From Gaiellasilicea sp963765705 (lineage in GTDB: Bacteria > Actinomycetota > Thermoleophilia > Gaiellales > Gaiellaceae): a DNA stretch of 64,000 bases. The stretch's first letter is position 1. Each line of letters begins with the position of its first letter. This document shows positions 1 through 8,597 of this stretch, piece after piece. The translations under genes were made by a program, and so were the position numbers. The notes under the pieces are model-generated. The model worked only from the letters and a program-made list of their open reading frames with translations. It made no database searches and had not been told where the DNA came from. The stretch is taken from NCBI GenBank assembly GCA_963765705.1, contig CAVXXJ010000011.1, positions 741,009 to 805,008 on the forward strand, given 5' to 3'.

Positions 1-1252
1 GCGCCTGCTCGATGGCGCGGAAGGCGGTCGCGCCGATCTGCCGGACCGTGTTCGACCCGGACCTGAGCGCGGGGAAGAGCTCGAGCCGCGCCTCCAGCGG
101 CAGCTGCGGCACGTCGCGGTCGAGGAAGCCGAGCATCGACTTCTCAGCGATTCGCTCGGCCGCGTACGCGCCTGCGACGCCGCGCTGGCTCTCGACGAAC
201 TCGCCGACGCGGCGCTGCACGCCTTGGAGGATCTCGCCGGGGTCCGCTGTGCGGCCGGCCTCTTTGGTGAGCCGGCCACCGAGGTCGCTGTCCTCCTCGA
301 CGAGCGCGAGGTATGTCTCGAGCCAGGCGCCCAGCCAATCCGTGATGCGCAGGGTCAACGTTGCGGCTCCGTCGACGGACGTCGTCCTGACGGCGGAAGC
401 TGTGACGGTCGACTCGAGATACGACCAGCGCACGAGGTAGTCGCGGAAGTTGACCGTGTCGAGGAGCCTCGGACGGAAGTCGCGGAAGTAGACGTCGACG
501 GCGTGCCGCAGGTCCGAAGCCGCCTCCCAGCGGTACTGCCGCGCGAGCTCGAGCAGACCGTCGATTGCCTCGGCGGGCGTCGGCGCGGAGTGATCGAGCG
601 TCGCGAGCGACGTCTCGAGCGCGGCCTGCTGGACGTCCTGGAGGTCCTCGGACGTCGGCGGCGTCAGCGCCGCCTCGGCGCGGCCGAAGATGTCGGTGCG
701 AACGGTGAGCGCCGCGCCTTCGCCGACCGAGTAGCCATCCGATGCACGCAGCCTGCCCCAGCTGGCGACGAGGTCGATCGCCGCGTCGACGGCCGGCTCT
801 CCGTCGGCCTCGACGACGGTGACCACGAGCGGCACCGACTCGCCGAGGAACGGCGCCTCGACGAGTGGCTGCACGGTGACCCTCGCCCGCGGCACCACCG
901 CACGCAGCGCCGCGAGCGCGTTCTGCAGCTCGAGCAGTTGTCGTTGCAGGTCGGCGACGATCGGAGCGGTCGCGAGACCGGTCAGATTCACGCGCGCGAG
1001 TGCGACGACGATCTCCGTGAAGCGCTCGGGCCCGACCTGCGGCACGTCGGCCACCTGCTGCAGGCTGGTGAACTTCCCCAGCTGCGCGCGCCGGGCGAGG
1101 ATCCGCGCGCCGACGCGCACGCCCACGTCGAGCTCGCCCGGGAACTCGACGGCCGTCGCGATCTCCTCGGCCGTCGTCACCGCGTTCAGGAAGTCGAGCA
1201 CCTTCTGCGCATCGCCGGCGGTGATGTCCCGGGGCTCGAGGTAGATCTCCAT
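1..1252 (-). CDS. Tail-fibre-like protein with HhH and Ig-like domains (partial, runs off left edge)
   Basis: The frame is open from the ATG at 1252 to the window edge, 417 codons without a stop, so the C-terminus is missing. Residues about 20-75 look like a helix-hairpin-helix module (FTSLQQVADVPQVGPERF). A short helical stretch follows, then an Ig-like beta segment containing the signature ASWGRLRA, then a helical domain with TDWLGAWLE. The same Ig signature and DW(L/I)GxW motif occur in the gene immediately upstream in transcription (1259-2752), so the two are diverged paralogues. The gene is last in the visible contractile-particle operon, after gpI, the place where tail fibres and their partners usually sit. 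A fibre or receptor-binding role is inferred from position; I recognise no family by name. Confidence 0.7.
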   Translation of the reverse strand, partial: MEIYLEPRDITAGDAQKVLDFLNAVTTAEEIATAVEFPGELDVGVRVGARILARRAQLGKFTSLQQVADVPQVGPERFTEIVVALARVNLTGLATAPIVADLQRQLLELQNALAALRAVVPRARVTVQPLVEAPFLGESVPLVVTVVEADGEPAVDAAIDLVASWGRLRASDGYSVGEGAALTVRTDIFGRAEAALTPPTSEDLQDVQQAALETSLATLDHSAPTPAEAIDGLLELARQYRWEAASDLRHAVDVYFRDFRPRLLDTVNFRDYLVRWSYLESTVTASAVRTTSVDGAATLTLRITDWLGAWLETYLALVEEDSDLGGRLTKEAGRTADPGEILQGVQRRVGEFVESQRGVAGAYAAERIAEKSMLGFLDRDVPQLPLEARLELFPALRSGSNTVRQIGATAFRAIEQA

Positions 1253-1258
1253 CGGCGG

Positions 1259-2752
1259 CTACCCCTTCTCGAGCTTCGAGATGCGGTTGTGGAGCCCCTC
1301 GATCTCGATCAGCTTCGAGCGCACGTTCGTCGGGTCGAGCTCCTTCAGCACCTCGACCTTGCCGTTGACGGTCTTCAGCTCCGAGTCGAGCTTCAGGATC
1401 GTGCTCCCGAGCGTCGTCGACACCTTGCCGTCGAGCGAGCCGACCTTCTCCGTGACGGTGCCGAGCTGCTTGTCGACCTTGCCGACCGTCTGCTGGAGCG
1501 TCGTCACCTGGCTCTTGACCGCTGCGATGTTCGAGTCCGCCTTGACGCTCGTCTCGGCGAACGCGTCGAGCGCGGTGTTCTCGGCCAGTCCGATCGTCGC
1601 CGTGTGCGCGGTCTCGAGCGACTGCTGCATGTTCACCGCCTGCTTCACCGCCTTGGTCGCCGCCGGGACGACGTCGGGGTGCTGCGGCACGTTCAGCTGG
1701 TCGAGCGCCTCGTTGACGACCTGGAAGTCGCGCAGCTTGCCGACGAGACCCTCGGTCCTGACGACACCCTTGACGCCGTCCTTGAGCAGGATCGTCGACT
1801 GGACGATGTCCCCGGTGATCTTCGGGAGCAACTGCAACGTGACGTTGGGGACCAGCTTGATCGTCTCCAACGGGTGCACGTAGTCGAGCAGGATCCACGG
1901 CCCGATCCAGTCGCGGAACGTGACCTGCAGCGAGCTGACGCCGCGGGCAGCGTCGGGTGTGAGCGGGTTGCTGTCGTTCTTCGCGAGCGCGATCACGGTC
2001 GCTCGATAGTCCCGCCAGCGCTGCGTCAGCGGCGGGAAGAACTTGCCGGTGAGCTTCGGCGAGTTCTTGACGTAGTACGAGTCGACATAGCTGCGAACGC
2101 TCTTCGCAGCGGGATGGTCGTACTGCGCCGTCATCATCGCGAATGCGCCCGAGCTCTTCGCCTCGGCCGGCGTCGACGCGGCGAGAAGCGCCTGCGCAAC
2201 CGTGGTCCCGCCGGCCAGTTGCGTCGTCAGCGACGCACCGATCTCGTTGTCGCTGTCGTCGGTCGCGTCGACGATCTCGGCGCGCAGGATCACCCGCGCC
2301 TCGCCCTGGGCGTTCGCCCGGACGGAGATCGCACGGTCGCCGGCGCCGCCCAGGCTCTCGAAGCCGCCGACGGCCTTGAGCTGGCCCCAGGCGGTCACGA
2401 AGTCGACCCACGGGCGGGTCTCGTTCGTGAACGCGATCGGGTTGTTCGAGAGATCGCGCACCTCGGCCGTGATCTCGGCCGCCTCACCGAGTGCGTAGGT
2501 GGTCTTCGCCGTCCGCAGGTTGACGCGGTATTGGTTGAAGAGCGGCTCGACCTTGGTCTCGAGCTGGTCGAGCGCAGTCTCCGCAGCGGTCATGCGACCG
2601 CCGAGCGCCTCGACCGCATCCTCCACCGCGTCGATCTTCGCGTTGAGCGTGGTCTCCATGTTCTCTACGGCGGCAACAAGCGCGTTCCAGTCCTGCGACC
2701 GGATCAGCTCGCCGGTCACCTTGCTGCCCAACTGGTCAACTAGCAGGCCCAT
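1259..2752 (-). CDS. Putative tail-fibre protein: WN motif, Ig-like domain, C-terminal coiled coil
   Basis: This 497-residue protein starts at an ATG with AAAGGAG about nine bases upstream. The N-terminus carries a GELIRSQDWNALVAAVENM element leading into a short coiled coil (about 30-70). An Ig-like beta domain follows (about 75-165, signature TAWGQLKA), then a helical domain with RDWIGPWILLDY near residue 280. Residues about 395-497 form a long heptad-rich coiled coil, as in fibrous trimeric proteins. It lies between the gpI-like gene and its own diverged paralogue at 1-1252. I infer a fibre or adaptor of the particle. No enzyme motif is visible. Confidence 0.7.
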   Translation of the reverse strand: MGLLVDQLGSKVTGELIRSQDWNALVAAVENMETTLNAKIDAVEDAVEALGGRMTAAETALDQLETKVEPLFNQYRVNLRTAKTTYALGEAAEITAEVRDLSNNPIAFTNETRPWVDFVTAWGQLKAVGGFESLGGAGDRAISVRANAQGEARVILRAEIVDATDDSDNEIGASLTTQLAGGTTVAQALLAASTPAEAKSSGAFAMMTAQYDHPAAKSVRSYVDSYYVKNSPKLTGKFFPPLTQRWRDYRATVIALAKNDSNPLTPDAARGVSSLQVTFRDWIGPWILLDYVHPLETIKLVPNVTLQLLPKITGDIVQSTILLKDGVKGVVRTEGLVGKLRDFQVVNEALDQLNVPQHPDVVPAATKAVKQAVNMQQSLETAHTATIGLAENTALDAFAETSVKADSNIAAVKSQVTTLQQTVGKVDKQLGTVTEKVGSLDGKVSTTLGSTILKLDSELKTVNGKVEVLKELDPTNVRSKLIEIEGLHNRISKLEKG

Positions 2753-2768
2753 CGACTCTGTGCTCCTT

Positions 2769-5183
2769 TCACGACTTGGCTCTCACGATCTCCTCATCGA
2801 CCGCGAGCGCCGTGTTGACGCCCGCGGGCCGCACTTGCTCCAATCCCAGAAAGACGCGGTCGAGCACCGCCGGCTCGAGGTGCTCGTCGGCCGCTCGCCG
2901 GTACAGGCGCGCGACGATGCTGAGCGGCTTGCGCGCCCGCCACTCGAAGCGAACGCGCGCGGCGGGCCGGTAGGCGAACACGGCCTCGTCGAACTGGCCC
3001 TCCGGTGGCGGCGGTGTGAGGTCGAACCTGCCCGGCGGCGCGGCGTCACGGTCCGGCGGCGGCGGCAGCAGCCGTCCTTCGCGCGTCCAGACGGGCCGTT
3101 GCTCGGGCTCGGGAGTCTCCGCGGCTTCGAGCGCGAGATAGCGCCACGTCGACGTTCCCGGAGGCAGCCGCGGGATCGCGGGGATGCCCCCGTCGACGAT
3201 CCTCGTCTCGCTCGGCTTGTAGCGCACGACGAGGTCGGCGTCGTCAACGGGCTCGGGCTCGCCTTCGCCGAGCAGGTCGGCGACCGCCTCGTCGGTCCAG
3301 GCCACACAGCGGGCGGTCGGCTCGTCCGTCGTCCGCGGCTCGTCGGTGAAGGGGACCCAGGCCGACGGGCCTGCCGAGACCTGCAGCCGCTGCCACTGGT
3401 CCGACGTGCGCGCGAAGCGCCACGAGCCGCGTGAGCTGACGGTCTCGCCGTACAGCTGGTCGGCGCGCCCCAGCTGGACCCAGCCCGGCTCGTTCTGAAA
3501 CTGCCAGAGGTCGCGTCCGTCGTAGCGCAGCACGCCGCGATCGGTCGCGAACCAGACGAGGCCGCGCGCGTCCTCGGCGATCGCGTGCACGACGCCCGTA
3601 CCGAGATCCGGGAACGCTTCGAGCGCGGTGGTGTAGGCCAGCCCGCGCACCGAGCGGGCGACGTAGCGCGCGAGGCCGGCCTCGGTGCCGATCCAGAGTG
3701 AGGCGTCCGGCCCCCGGTGCACCGCGCGCACGGGCGGCAGGAAGACGTCCTCCACGGCCGGGAAGTTGCGCTCGTCGCCTTCGGCGCCGGGGAGGAAGCG
3801 CTGCCAGTCCGGAACCTGGTCGCTCGCGTCGACGCCCGTGTACCAGTACCAGTGCCCGCTGCCGGGCTGGAGCTGGAAGAGCCCGAGCTCCGTGCCCGCG
3901 TAGACGACGCCGCCGCGGTCGCGGGACAGCGACAGCACCGGCGTGCCGGTCAGCTCGAACGGCGACGCCGAGGTGCCCTCCAGACGCATCAGCCCGTCCG
4001 CCGTGCCGAGCCACCAAGCATTGCCGTCGGCGAGGAGTGCGTTGACTGCGCTCTCGATGCCGGCAACGGACTCGGCGGCGCCCTCGTCCGCGGGATGCTG
4101 CTCGATGCGGCGTAGCCCCCCGTCCGTGCCGATCAGCAGGTCGTCGCCGTCCTCCGCGATGCAGTGCACCGTCGGCAGGTCGACGAGCCGCTGCGTCCAG
4201 GTCTGGCCGTCGAAGCGGTAGAGCTCGTTCTCGGTCGCGGCCCAGACCGCGAAGTCGCGCGACTGGAGCAGCCCGACGACCGTGCCTTCCGGGCCTCCCT
4301 CAGCCGGCTGCCACGGTCCCGGCGCCGTGGGGTCGCCGCCGGGTGCGCTGCGCGAGCGGACGACTGCGCCCTCGAGCCCGAGCCACGAGGACGTCGCCGG
4401 CCGCAGGCGAAGCTTCCGGCCGGAGGCAACCGTCCCGCGATAGCCGATTCCGAGGCGTGTGTCGAACAGCTCGATCAGTGGCGACTCCGTCGGGTCGATC
4501 GTGTCCTCGACGGGCTCGAGGCCCTCGACGAGGATCGTCGGCGCCGAGGCGTCGATCGCCTCGCTCACGACCGCGAAGCGCATCAGTGGGCCGACGAGGT
4601 CGGCGGGGACGCCGCGCACCTGCACGTCGAGCGCGCTGTCGCGGAGCGGCGCGAACTCCTCGATCGAAAAGCCGCGGTCCTGCCGCTCGTCGGGAGCGTC
4701 GAAGTCGACGGGAAGCTGCGCCTCGACGATGCTGCGCAGAGCGCCGGTCGTGCCGAGGCCGTTCCGGTAGAGCGCGACGATCCGCCGGATGCGCTTCCGG
4801 TACGCCTCGGCCGTCTCCCGTTGCGCCGGGTCGCCGCCGGACGGGGGCAGCAGCTCCTGCCAGGGCGGCAGCGGGAGCAGCGCCGCCAGTCGTGCCAGGT
4901 CGCGGACGTGCGGATAGCGCGCGAGCTCCTTTCGGTCCTCCGGCTTCGCCTGGTTCGGGGGTGGCAGCCCGCGCTCGCGGCGGTCCGCGAGGAAGAAGCG
5001 GCTGAAGAGCGCGCGGTCGGCGTACGGCAGCCAGTGCGCGTTCATCACGTCGCCGGCGTCGTCGCTCACCTCTTCGAGAGCGTCGACGACCGCTCGAAGG
5101 AACAGCGTCAGCAGCCCGCGGTCGCCGGGCGGCGGCCGGTAGAGGCTCGGAAGCCGGTCGCGGACCTCGGCGAGGCTAGGCAT
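2769..5183 (-). CDS. gpI-like baseplate protein fused to a beta-propeller
   Basis: The first 200 residues resemble phage P2 gpI-type tail proteins: LPSLYRPPP at the start, a helical domain with YRKRIRRIVALYRNGLGTTG, and the usual place right after gpJ. Residues about 300-560 hold at least six blades of the two-component-regulator-propeller type, each with a pattern like WxGTxxGLxR (AVWAATENELYRFDG, DLLIGTDGGLRRIE, WWLGTADGLMRLEG, VVYAGTELGLFQLQP, SLWIGTEAGLARYVA, LVWFATDRGVLRYDG). A proline-rich C-terminal beta region ends the 804-residue protein. Plain gpI is about 180-200 residues, so the propeller is an unusual addition. I infer that it faces outward as a binding head on the baseplate. The ATG overlaps the gpJ stop by eight bases. 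Confidence 0.85.
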   Translation of the reverse strand: MPSLAEVRDRLPSLYRPPPGDRGLLTLFLRAVVDALEEVSDDAGDVMNAHWLPYADRALFSRFFLADRRERGLPPPNQAKPEDRKELARYPHVRDLARLAALLPLPPWQELLPPSGGDPAQRETAEAYRKRIRRIVALYRNGLGTTGALRSIVEAQLPVDFDAPDERQDRGFSIEEFAPLRDSALDVQVRGVPADLVGPLMRFAVVSEAIDASAPTILVEGLEPVEDTIDPTESPLIELFDTRLGIGYRGTVASGRKLRLRPATSSWLGLEGAVVRSRSAPGGDPTAPGPWQPAEGGPEGTVVGLLQSRDFAVWAATENELYRFDGQTWTQRLVDLPTVHCIAEDGDDLLIGTDGGLRRIEQHPADEGAAESVAGIESAVNALLADGNAWWLGTADGLMRLEGTSASPFELTGTPVLSLSRDRGGVVYAGTELGLFQLQPGSGHWYWYTGVDASDQVPDWQRFLPGAEGDERNFPAVEDVFLPPVRAVHRGPDASLWIGTEAGLARYVARSVRGLAYTTALEAFPDLGTGVVHAIAEDARGLVWFATDRGVLRYDGRDLWQFQNEPGWVQLGRADQLYGETVSSRGSWRFARTSDQWQRLQVSAGPSAWVPFTDEPRTTDEPTARCVAWTDEAVADLLGEGEPEPVDDADLVVRYKPSETRIVDGGIPAIPRLPPGTSTWRYLALEAAETPEPEQRPVWTREGRLLPPPPDRDAAPPGRFDLTPPPPEGQFDEAVFAYRPAARVRFEWRARKPLSIVARLYRRAADEHLEPAVLDRVFLGLEQVRPAGVNTALAVDEEIVRAKS

Positions 5184-6948
5184 TCGACTCCTGCACCTCG
5201 ACCGCGGCGAGCGCCAGCCGCTCGAACGGAGTCAGCGCGTACTGATCGTCGCTCGCGGAGAGGATCTGCGAGAGGCCGCTGCCGAGCGCGAAGACGAACT
5301 GCACCCGATAGGGGCCGGTCGACGTCTCGTCGGGGAGCGCCGGCGGCGTCGACGCCGTGTCGAAGGCCTCGAGCGACTCACCCGGCTTGTCGGGCAGCGG
5401 GATGACCCGCAGCAGCTTCCCGTACGAGACGACGCGACGCGGATCTGCCGTTTCCGGCTCGCTCGCGTTGAGGTCGTTCAGGTAGGTGACCGCCGCCGTG
5501 AGCGCCGCCTGGATCGCCGCGCGGTCGGGTGGCGCCGACGGTGGATCGGCCTTCGGATACGCGATCAGAACGGTGACGAGCGTGGGGAGGCTCGGGTCCG
5601 CGATCTGCAGCTCGCCGAGCACGGTCGGGAAGCCGTCGATCGCCAGCACGCCGCCGGCAGCGTCGAGCACGTTCGCGCCGTCGACCGTCGCGCTCACGAT
5701 GCGGACGTCCTCGATTCCCTTGACCCCGAGGACGAGCCCGACGAGTTTCGTGACGCTGCCGGCCTCGCGTGCGGGGAGGCGGGCGAAGTAGTCGCCGATC
5801 GCGTCTCGCGCGGCGCGCTGCGCCGCCCGCAGGTCCTGCTCGAGCAGCCCGGTGACGGTCGTCAGCCGCAGCTCGAGGTCGACCTTCATCGGCGCGACCG
5901 CACCCTGCAGGGTCACGTGCACGCCGGCCGGCCGAGCGTCCTCGATCGCGGTCAGCAGGCGCTGCTGCAGCTCCGGCGCCAGCACCTCGACGTGCGGCGT
6001 GATCTCGACGCGGCCGACACGCCGCCCTTCGGAGTCGACGATCTCGGCCACGTCCGCGGTGATCTGCTGCCGGGCGACTGCCTCCTTCAGCGCACCGAGC
6101 GTGGCGCGCTCGCTTCCGTGCAGGAAGCTCTTCGCCCGTGTGCGCAGCTCCGAGTCGGACTCGTCCTGAGCGCTGAGTGCCGTCGGAGCGGGATTCGTGA
6201 CGCCGGTGATCCCGGCGATCGGCACGGGCAGCACCGTCAACGAGCCGGCCGGGAGCGGCTCGTTCGCCTCGAGATCGCGTGCGACGACGCGGATCGTCCC
6301 CTGGCCCTGGGCGAGTGTGACCGTCTCGGTGGTCTCGTACTCGACGTTGCCGTCAGTGGTGATCACCCGCGTGCCGGCAGGGATCGTGATCGTGCCCGGG
6401 CTCCCGGAGGCGCGCGTGAACTCGATCTCGCCCGAGGGGCGGCCGCCGCGCACACGCTCGAGGCCGAGCAGCGCGACGACGTTGTCCAGCGAGCTGCCGG
6501 TCGCGGTGTCGACGAACGCCGAGTCGTACACGGCCTGCAGCTGTGCGTAGAGGCCGGCGATCTCGACCGCGACCGACTCCGCCAGCGTCCGCGCGACGCT
6601 GCCGACGTGCAGGTCGGTGATCGGCACGCCGGGAGCGCTCACGACGTAGCTGATCTCGACCAGCGTCCCGGCGTCCGGGTACTCGGCGCCTTCGGCCGGC
6701 CACTCGATCGCCGTACCGTCCGGCAGCAGCGTGTAGTCGACGTCCTTGCGGAAGAGATGCGACTCGCCGTTGCGCGCGCCGTACACGGCTGCGACGCCGA
6801 TCGCCGGCGGACGCTCGAGCAGCTGCCGGTACGGCGGCGTCGGGGAGGCGGGCGGCGGGAACGGGTGCTCCTCGGCAGCGACGCCGCCGACGAGCGTCGT
6901 CAGCAGCCGGTCGAGGACCTCGGGATAGGGCTTGCGGCGAAGGGTCAT
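5176..6948 (-). CDS. Baseplate J-like protein (gpJ / T4 gp6 type)
   Basis: This 590-residue protein has the baseplate-wedge signature SGTxxxxPAGT-like segment (GSPGTITIPAGTRVITTDG) near residue 200, and downstream beta strands with ARDLEANEPLPAGSLT. A DSELRTRAKSFLHGSERATLGALKEAV region follows, typical of Baseplate_J family proteins. It would form the ring that links the hub to sheath and fibres. The ATG at 6948 overlaps the stop of the gp25 gene by four bases (ATGA), and the stop overlaps the next ATG, so it is translationally coupled on both sides. Reading further upstream in the same frame gives only Arg/Ala-rich sequence opposite gp25, so this start is preferred. Confidence 0.92.
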   Translation of the reverse strand: MTLRRKPYPEVLDRLLTTLVGGVAAEEHPFPPPASPTPPYRQLLERPPAIGVAAVYGARNGESHLFRKDVDYTLLPDGTAIEWPAEGAEYPDAGTLVEISYVVSAPGVPITDLHVGSVARTLAESVAVEIAGLYAQLQAVYDSAFVDTATGSSLDNVVALLGLERVRGGRPSGEIEFTRASGSPGTITIPAGTRVITTDGNVEYETTETVTLAQGQGTIRVVARDLEANEPLPAGSLTVLPVPIAGITGVTNPAPTALSAQDESDSELRTRAKSFLHGSERATLGALKEAVARQQITADVAEIVDSEGRRVGRVEITPHVEVLAPELQQRLLTAIEDARPAGVHVTLQGAVAPMKVDLELRLTTVTGLLEQDLRAAQRAARDAIGDYFARLPAREAGSVTKLVGLVLGVKGIEDVRIVSATVDGANVLDAAGGVLAIDGFPTVLGELQIADPSLPTLVTVLIAYPKADPPSAPPDRAAIQAALTAAVTYLNDLNASEPETADPRRVVSYGKLLRVIPLPDKPGESLEAFDTASTPPALPDETSTGPYRVQFVFALGSGLSQILSASDDQYALTPFERLALAAVEVQESNA

Positions 6949-7409
6949 AGCGCCAGCTCCAGCGTGAAGGGGCCGATGACGACGACTGCGGTCTCGCCGA
7001 CCGGCCGCACCTGCAGCAGCACGTTCACGCGCTCGCGCGTGCCCAGCGCCGGCGTGACGGTCAGCTCGACGACCTCTTCGATCCGCGGCTCGGCCGCGAG
7101 GCTCTCGAGGATGTGCAGCTTGACGAGGTTCCGGGTCGTCTCGGTGTTCTGGCGGCCGATCAGCTCGTGCAGCCGCGACCCGTAGTCGGGATGCGCGAGC
7201 GGTGCGAGCTCGCCTCGCGGCGTCAGCAGCCGCACGATCACGGCCTGCGCGAGGTTGTCCCGTCCGTCGATCGTGCGCAGGTCGGTCAGCTCGAGCGGGC
7301 GCTGCTCGGTTGTGACGCGACGCCGCTCGGTGGCAACCGCGTACACGGGGCGCAGCTCGTGGTGGCGAAGGTCGAGGCGGATGTCGGTGAGGAGGTGTGC
7401 GTTGGCCAT
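6945..7409 (-). CDS. Baseplate wedge protein gp25-like
   Basis: This 154-residue protein begins MANAHLLTDIRLDL. It contains the gp25/GPW core: a disordered N-terminus, RDNLAQAVIVRLLTPRGELAPL, then HPDYGSRLHELIG and a helical NLVKLHILESLAAEPRIEEV. Gp25 is a conserved wedge component in myophages, type VI secretion and extracellular contractile injection systems. The ATG directly abuts a 167-bp nested inverted repeat (7410-7576) and has no Shine-Dalgarno sequence: the bases upstream are the repeat arm. This differs from its neighbours, which have either an SD or a four-base overlap. Its 3' end overlaps gpJ by four bases. Confidence 0.92.
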   Translation of the reverse strand: MANAHLLTDIRLDLRHHELRPVYAVATERRRVTTEQRPLELTDLRTIDGRDNLAQAVIVRLLTPRGELAPLAHPDYGSRLHELIGRQNTETTRNLVKLHILESLAAEPRIEEVVELTVTPALGTRERVNVLLQVRPVGETAVVVIGPFTLELAL

Positions 7410-7576
7410 TAGATGGTTGGTCGGTGATGTGCGTGGTTTCGGGGGCGTTCCAGACCAAGCAGGGGGCCACACTCGCGCGCAGCCAAGGCTGGTTGCCTTG
7501 GTACACGCGAGGGTGGTTCCCTGCGCAGTGTCTGGGGCGTCATCTGGGAGTGCGGGAATTGCCGATCAACCATCTA
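7410..7576. repeat. 167-bp nested inverted-repeat element between PAAR and gp25 genes
   Basis: The outer arms are 7410-7424 and 7562-7576 (15 bp, all paired allowing one G-T). Inside, CCAGAC (7450-7455) pairs with GTCTGG (7530-7535). CACT plus GCGCAG (7470-7473, 7477-7482) pair with CTGCGC plus AGTG (7521-7530). CCAAGGC (7483-7489) pairs with GCCTTGG (7495-7501) across a TGGTT loop, and a smaller hairpin with the same TGGTT loop lies at 7511-7521. The PAAR stop codon lies in one outer arm and the gp25 ATG abuts the other. It could be a small palindromic mobile element or a structured leader controlling gp25. It has no coding potential that I can see. Confidence 0.7.
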
Positions 7577-7969
7577 GCCTCCGATCAGGACCGTGCCGGC
7601 AGCGACGACCGTGCCCGCGGGCAGGTCGGCCGGGTCGTTGCAGGTGAGGGCTGTGTCGCCGGTGCGGGCGGCCGGCTTGCCGTTGATCAGCACGGTGCCG
7701 CTGCCGAGCTGGATCGTCGCCTTGTTCGCCGGTGGCGACTGGAACGGCCCGCCCTGCGGGATGTGTGAAGGCGTGTTCGAGGCGGTCGAGCCCTGGACGG
7801 CGGCCGGCTTCCCCTGGATGTTGACGTCGCTCGAGAGCGCGCCGTCGAGCATGCCGACGAACGGGTGCGGAAGCGGCGTCGGGATCGGGCCGCCGGGGGA
7901 CGGGATCATCACGATGTGCACGTCGGTCGCGACGACACGGTCGCCCTGCTTCGCTGCCGGTTGTCCCAC
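7574..7969 (-). CDS. PAAR-like spike-tip protein
   Basis: This 131-residue protein starts at a GTG behind a GGGAGGAG ribosome site. It begins MGQPAAKQGDRVVATDVH and has repeated short beta-hairpin units with KPAAxxG (QGKPAAVQG, NGKPAARTGD) and Pro/Gly-rich turns (PSPGGPIPTPLPHPF). This is the DUF4150/PAAR-like pattern that caps the central spike of contractile systems. It sits just downstream of the gpV-like spike gene, the expected partner. The stop codon lies within the outer arm of the 7410-7576 inverted repeat; the C-terminus GTVLIGG looks complete. Confidence 0.85.
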   Translation of the reverse strand: MGQPAAKQGDRVVATDVHIVMIPSPGGPIPTPLPHPFVGMLDGALSSDVNIQGKPAAVQGSTASNTPSHIPQGGPFQSPPANKATIQLGSGTVLINGKPAARTGDTALTCNDPADLPAGTVVAAGTVLIGG

Positions 7970-7985
7970 GCTCGCTCCTCCCGTC

Positions 7986-8597
7986 TCAATTGATGTTCAC
8001 CGTGGCGCCCTTGAGCGTCAGCTTTCCCTGCGCCTCGATCGTGATCTCGGACGCCTTCAGCTCGAGCTTGCCGTTGCTCTTCACCGCGACCTTGCCGTCG
8101 CGCTCGATCGTCACCTTGGCCTTGCCGTCGGCGTCGATCTCGACGACCGGATCGTCGTCGCGCAGCGAGAGCGTCAGCCCCTTGCCCAGCTTGAGCGTCA
8201 GCTCCCGGGCATCACCACTCTTGAGCTCGACGTGCACGGCGTCGTCGTCCGACGCCCCGAGCGGCAGGTGCAGCACAGCTCGGCCGTCCTCGTTCTCCGG
8301 CGGCCGGTCCTCGTCGTTGTAGAGGCGGCCGACGATGATCGGCGCGTTGATGTCGCCGCCGACGAACTGGACGAGCACGAGCTCGCCCACCGCCGGGATC
8401 GCGACGGCGCCGATGCGCGAGGTCGCGACCGGCACGTGGCTGAGGACGATCTGCGAGTCCCGCAGGACCACCGTGCACGCGTAGTTGTCCGGGTCCGAGG
8501 GATGCTGCTCCTGGACGACGGCGAGCTCGGCCGTGCGGATGCTCTGGAGCTCGTCCTGGACGATCTTCTGGATGCTCTCGAACAGCGTCAGCGTCAC
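7986..8597 (-). CDS. gpV / VgrG gp5-like spike protein
   Basis: The N-terminal OB-fold shows the usual pattern: CTVVLRDSQIVLSHVPVA, then RIGAVAIPAVGELVLVQFVGGD and APIIVGRLYNDEDRPP. The C-terminal half is a run of short alternating strands (KAKVTIERDGKVAVKSNGKL and onward to TLKGATVNIN), the beta-helical needle. The length of 203 residues fits a phage baseplate assembly protein V or a compact eCIS spike rather than full VgrG, whose gp27 half is supplied here by the separate gpD-like gene. The GTG start overlaps the gpD stop (GTGA). Confidence 0.92.
   Translation of the reverse strand: MTLTLFESIQKIVQDELQSIRTAELAVVQEQHPSDPDNYACTVVLRDSQIVLSHVPVATSRIGAVAIPAVGELVLVQFVGGDINAPIIVGRLYNDEDRPPENEDGRAVLHLPLGASDDDAVHVELKSGDARELTLKLGKGLTLSLRDDDPVVEIDADGKAKVTIERDGKVAVKSNGKLELKASEITIEAQGKLTLKGATVNIN

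Noticed and set aside
224..2743. An 839-codon plus-strand open frame rich in Arg, Asp and Leu
   Set aside because: It is opposite two well-formed minus-strand genes, has no recognisable fold, and is a typical product of high-GC codon bias.
7410..7576. Integron attC site or retron RNA
   Set aside because: The core-site boxes of attC are absent, and no integron integrase or reverse transcriptase is nearby. Only the hairpin structure is supported.
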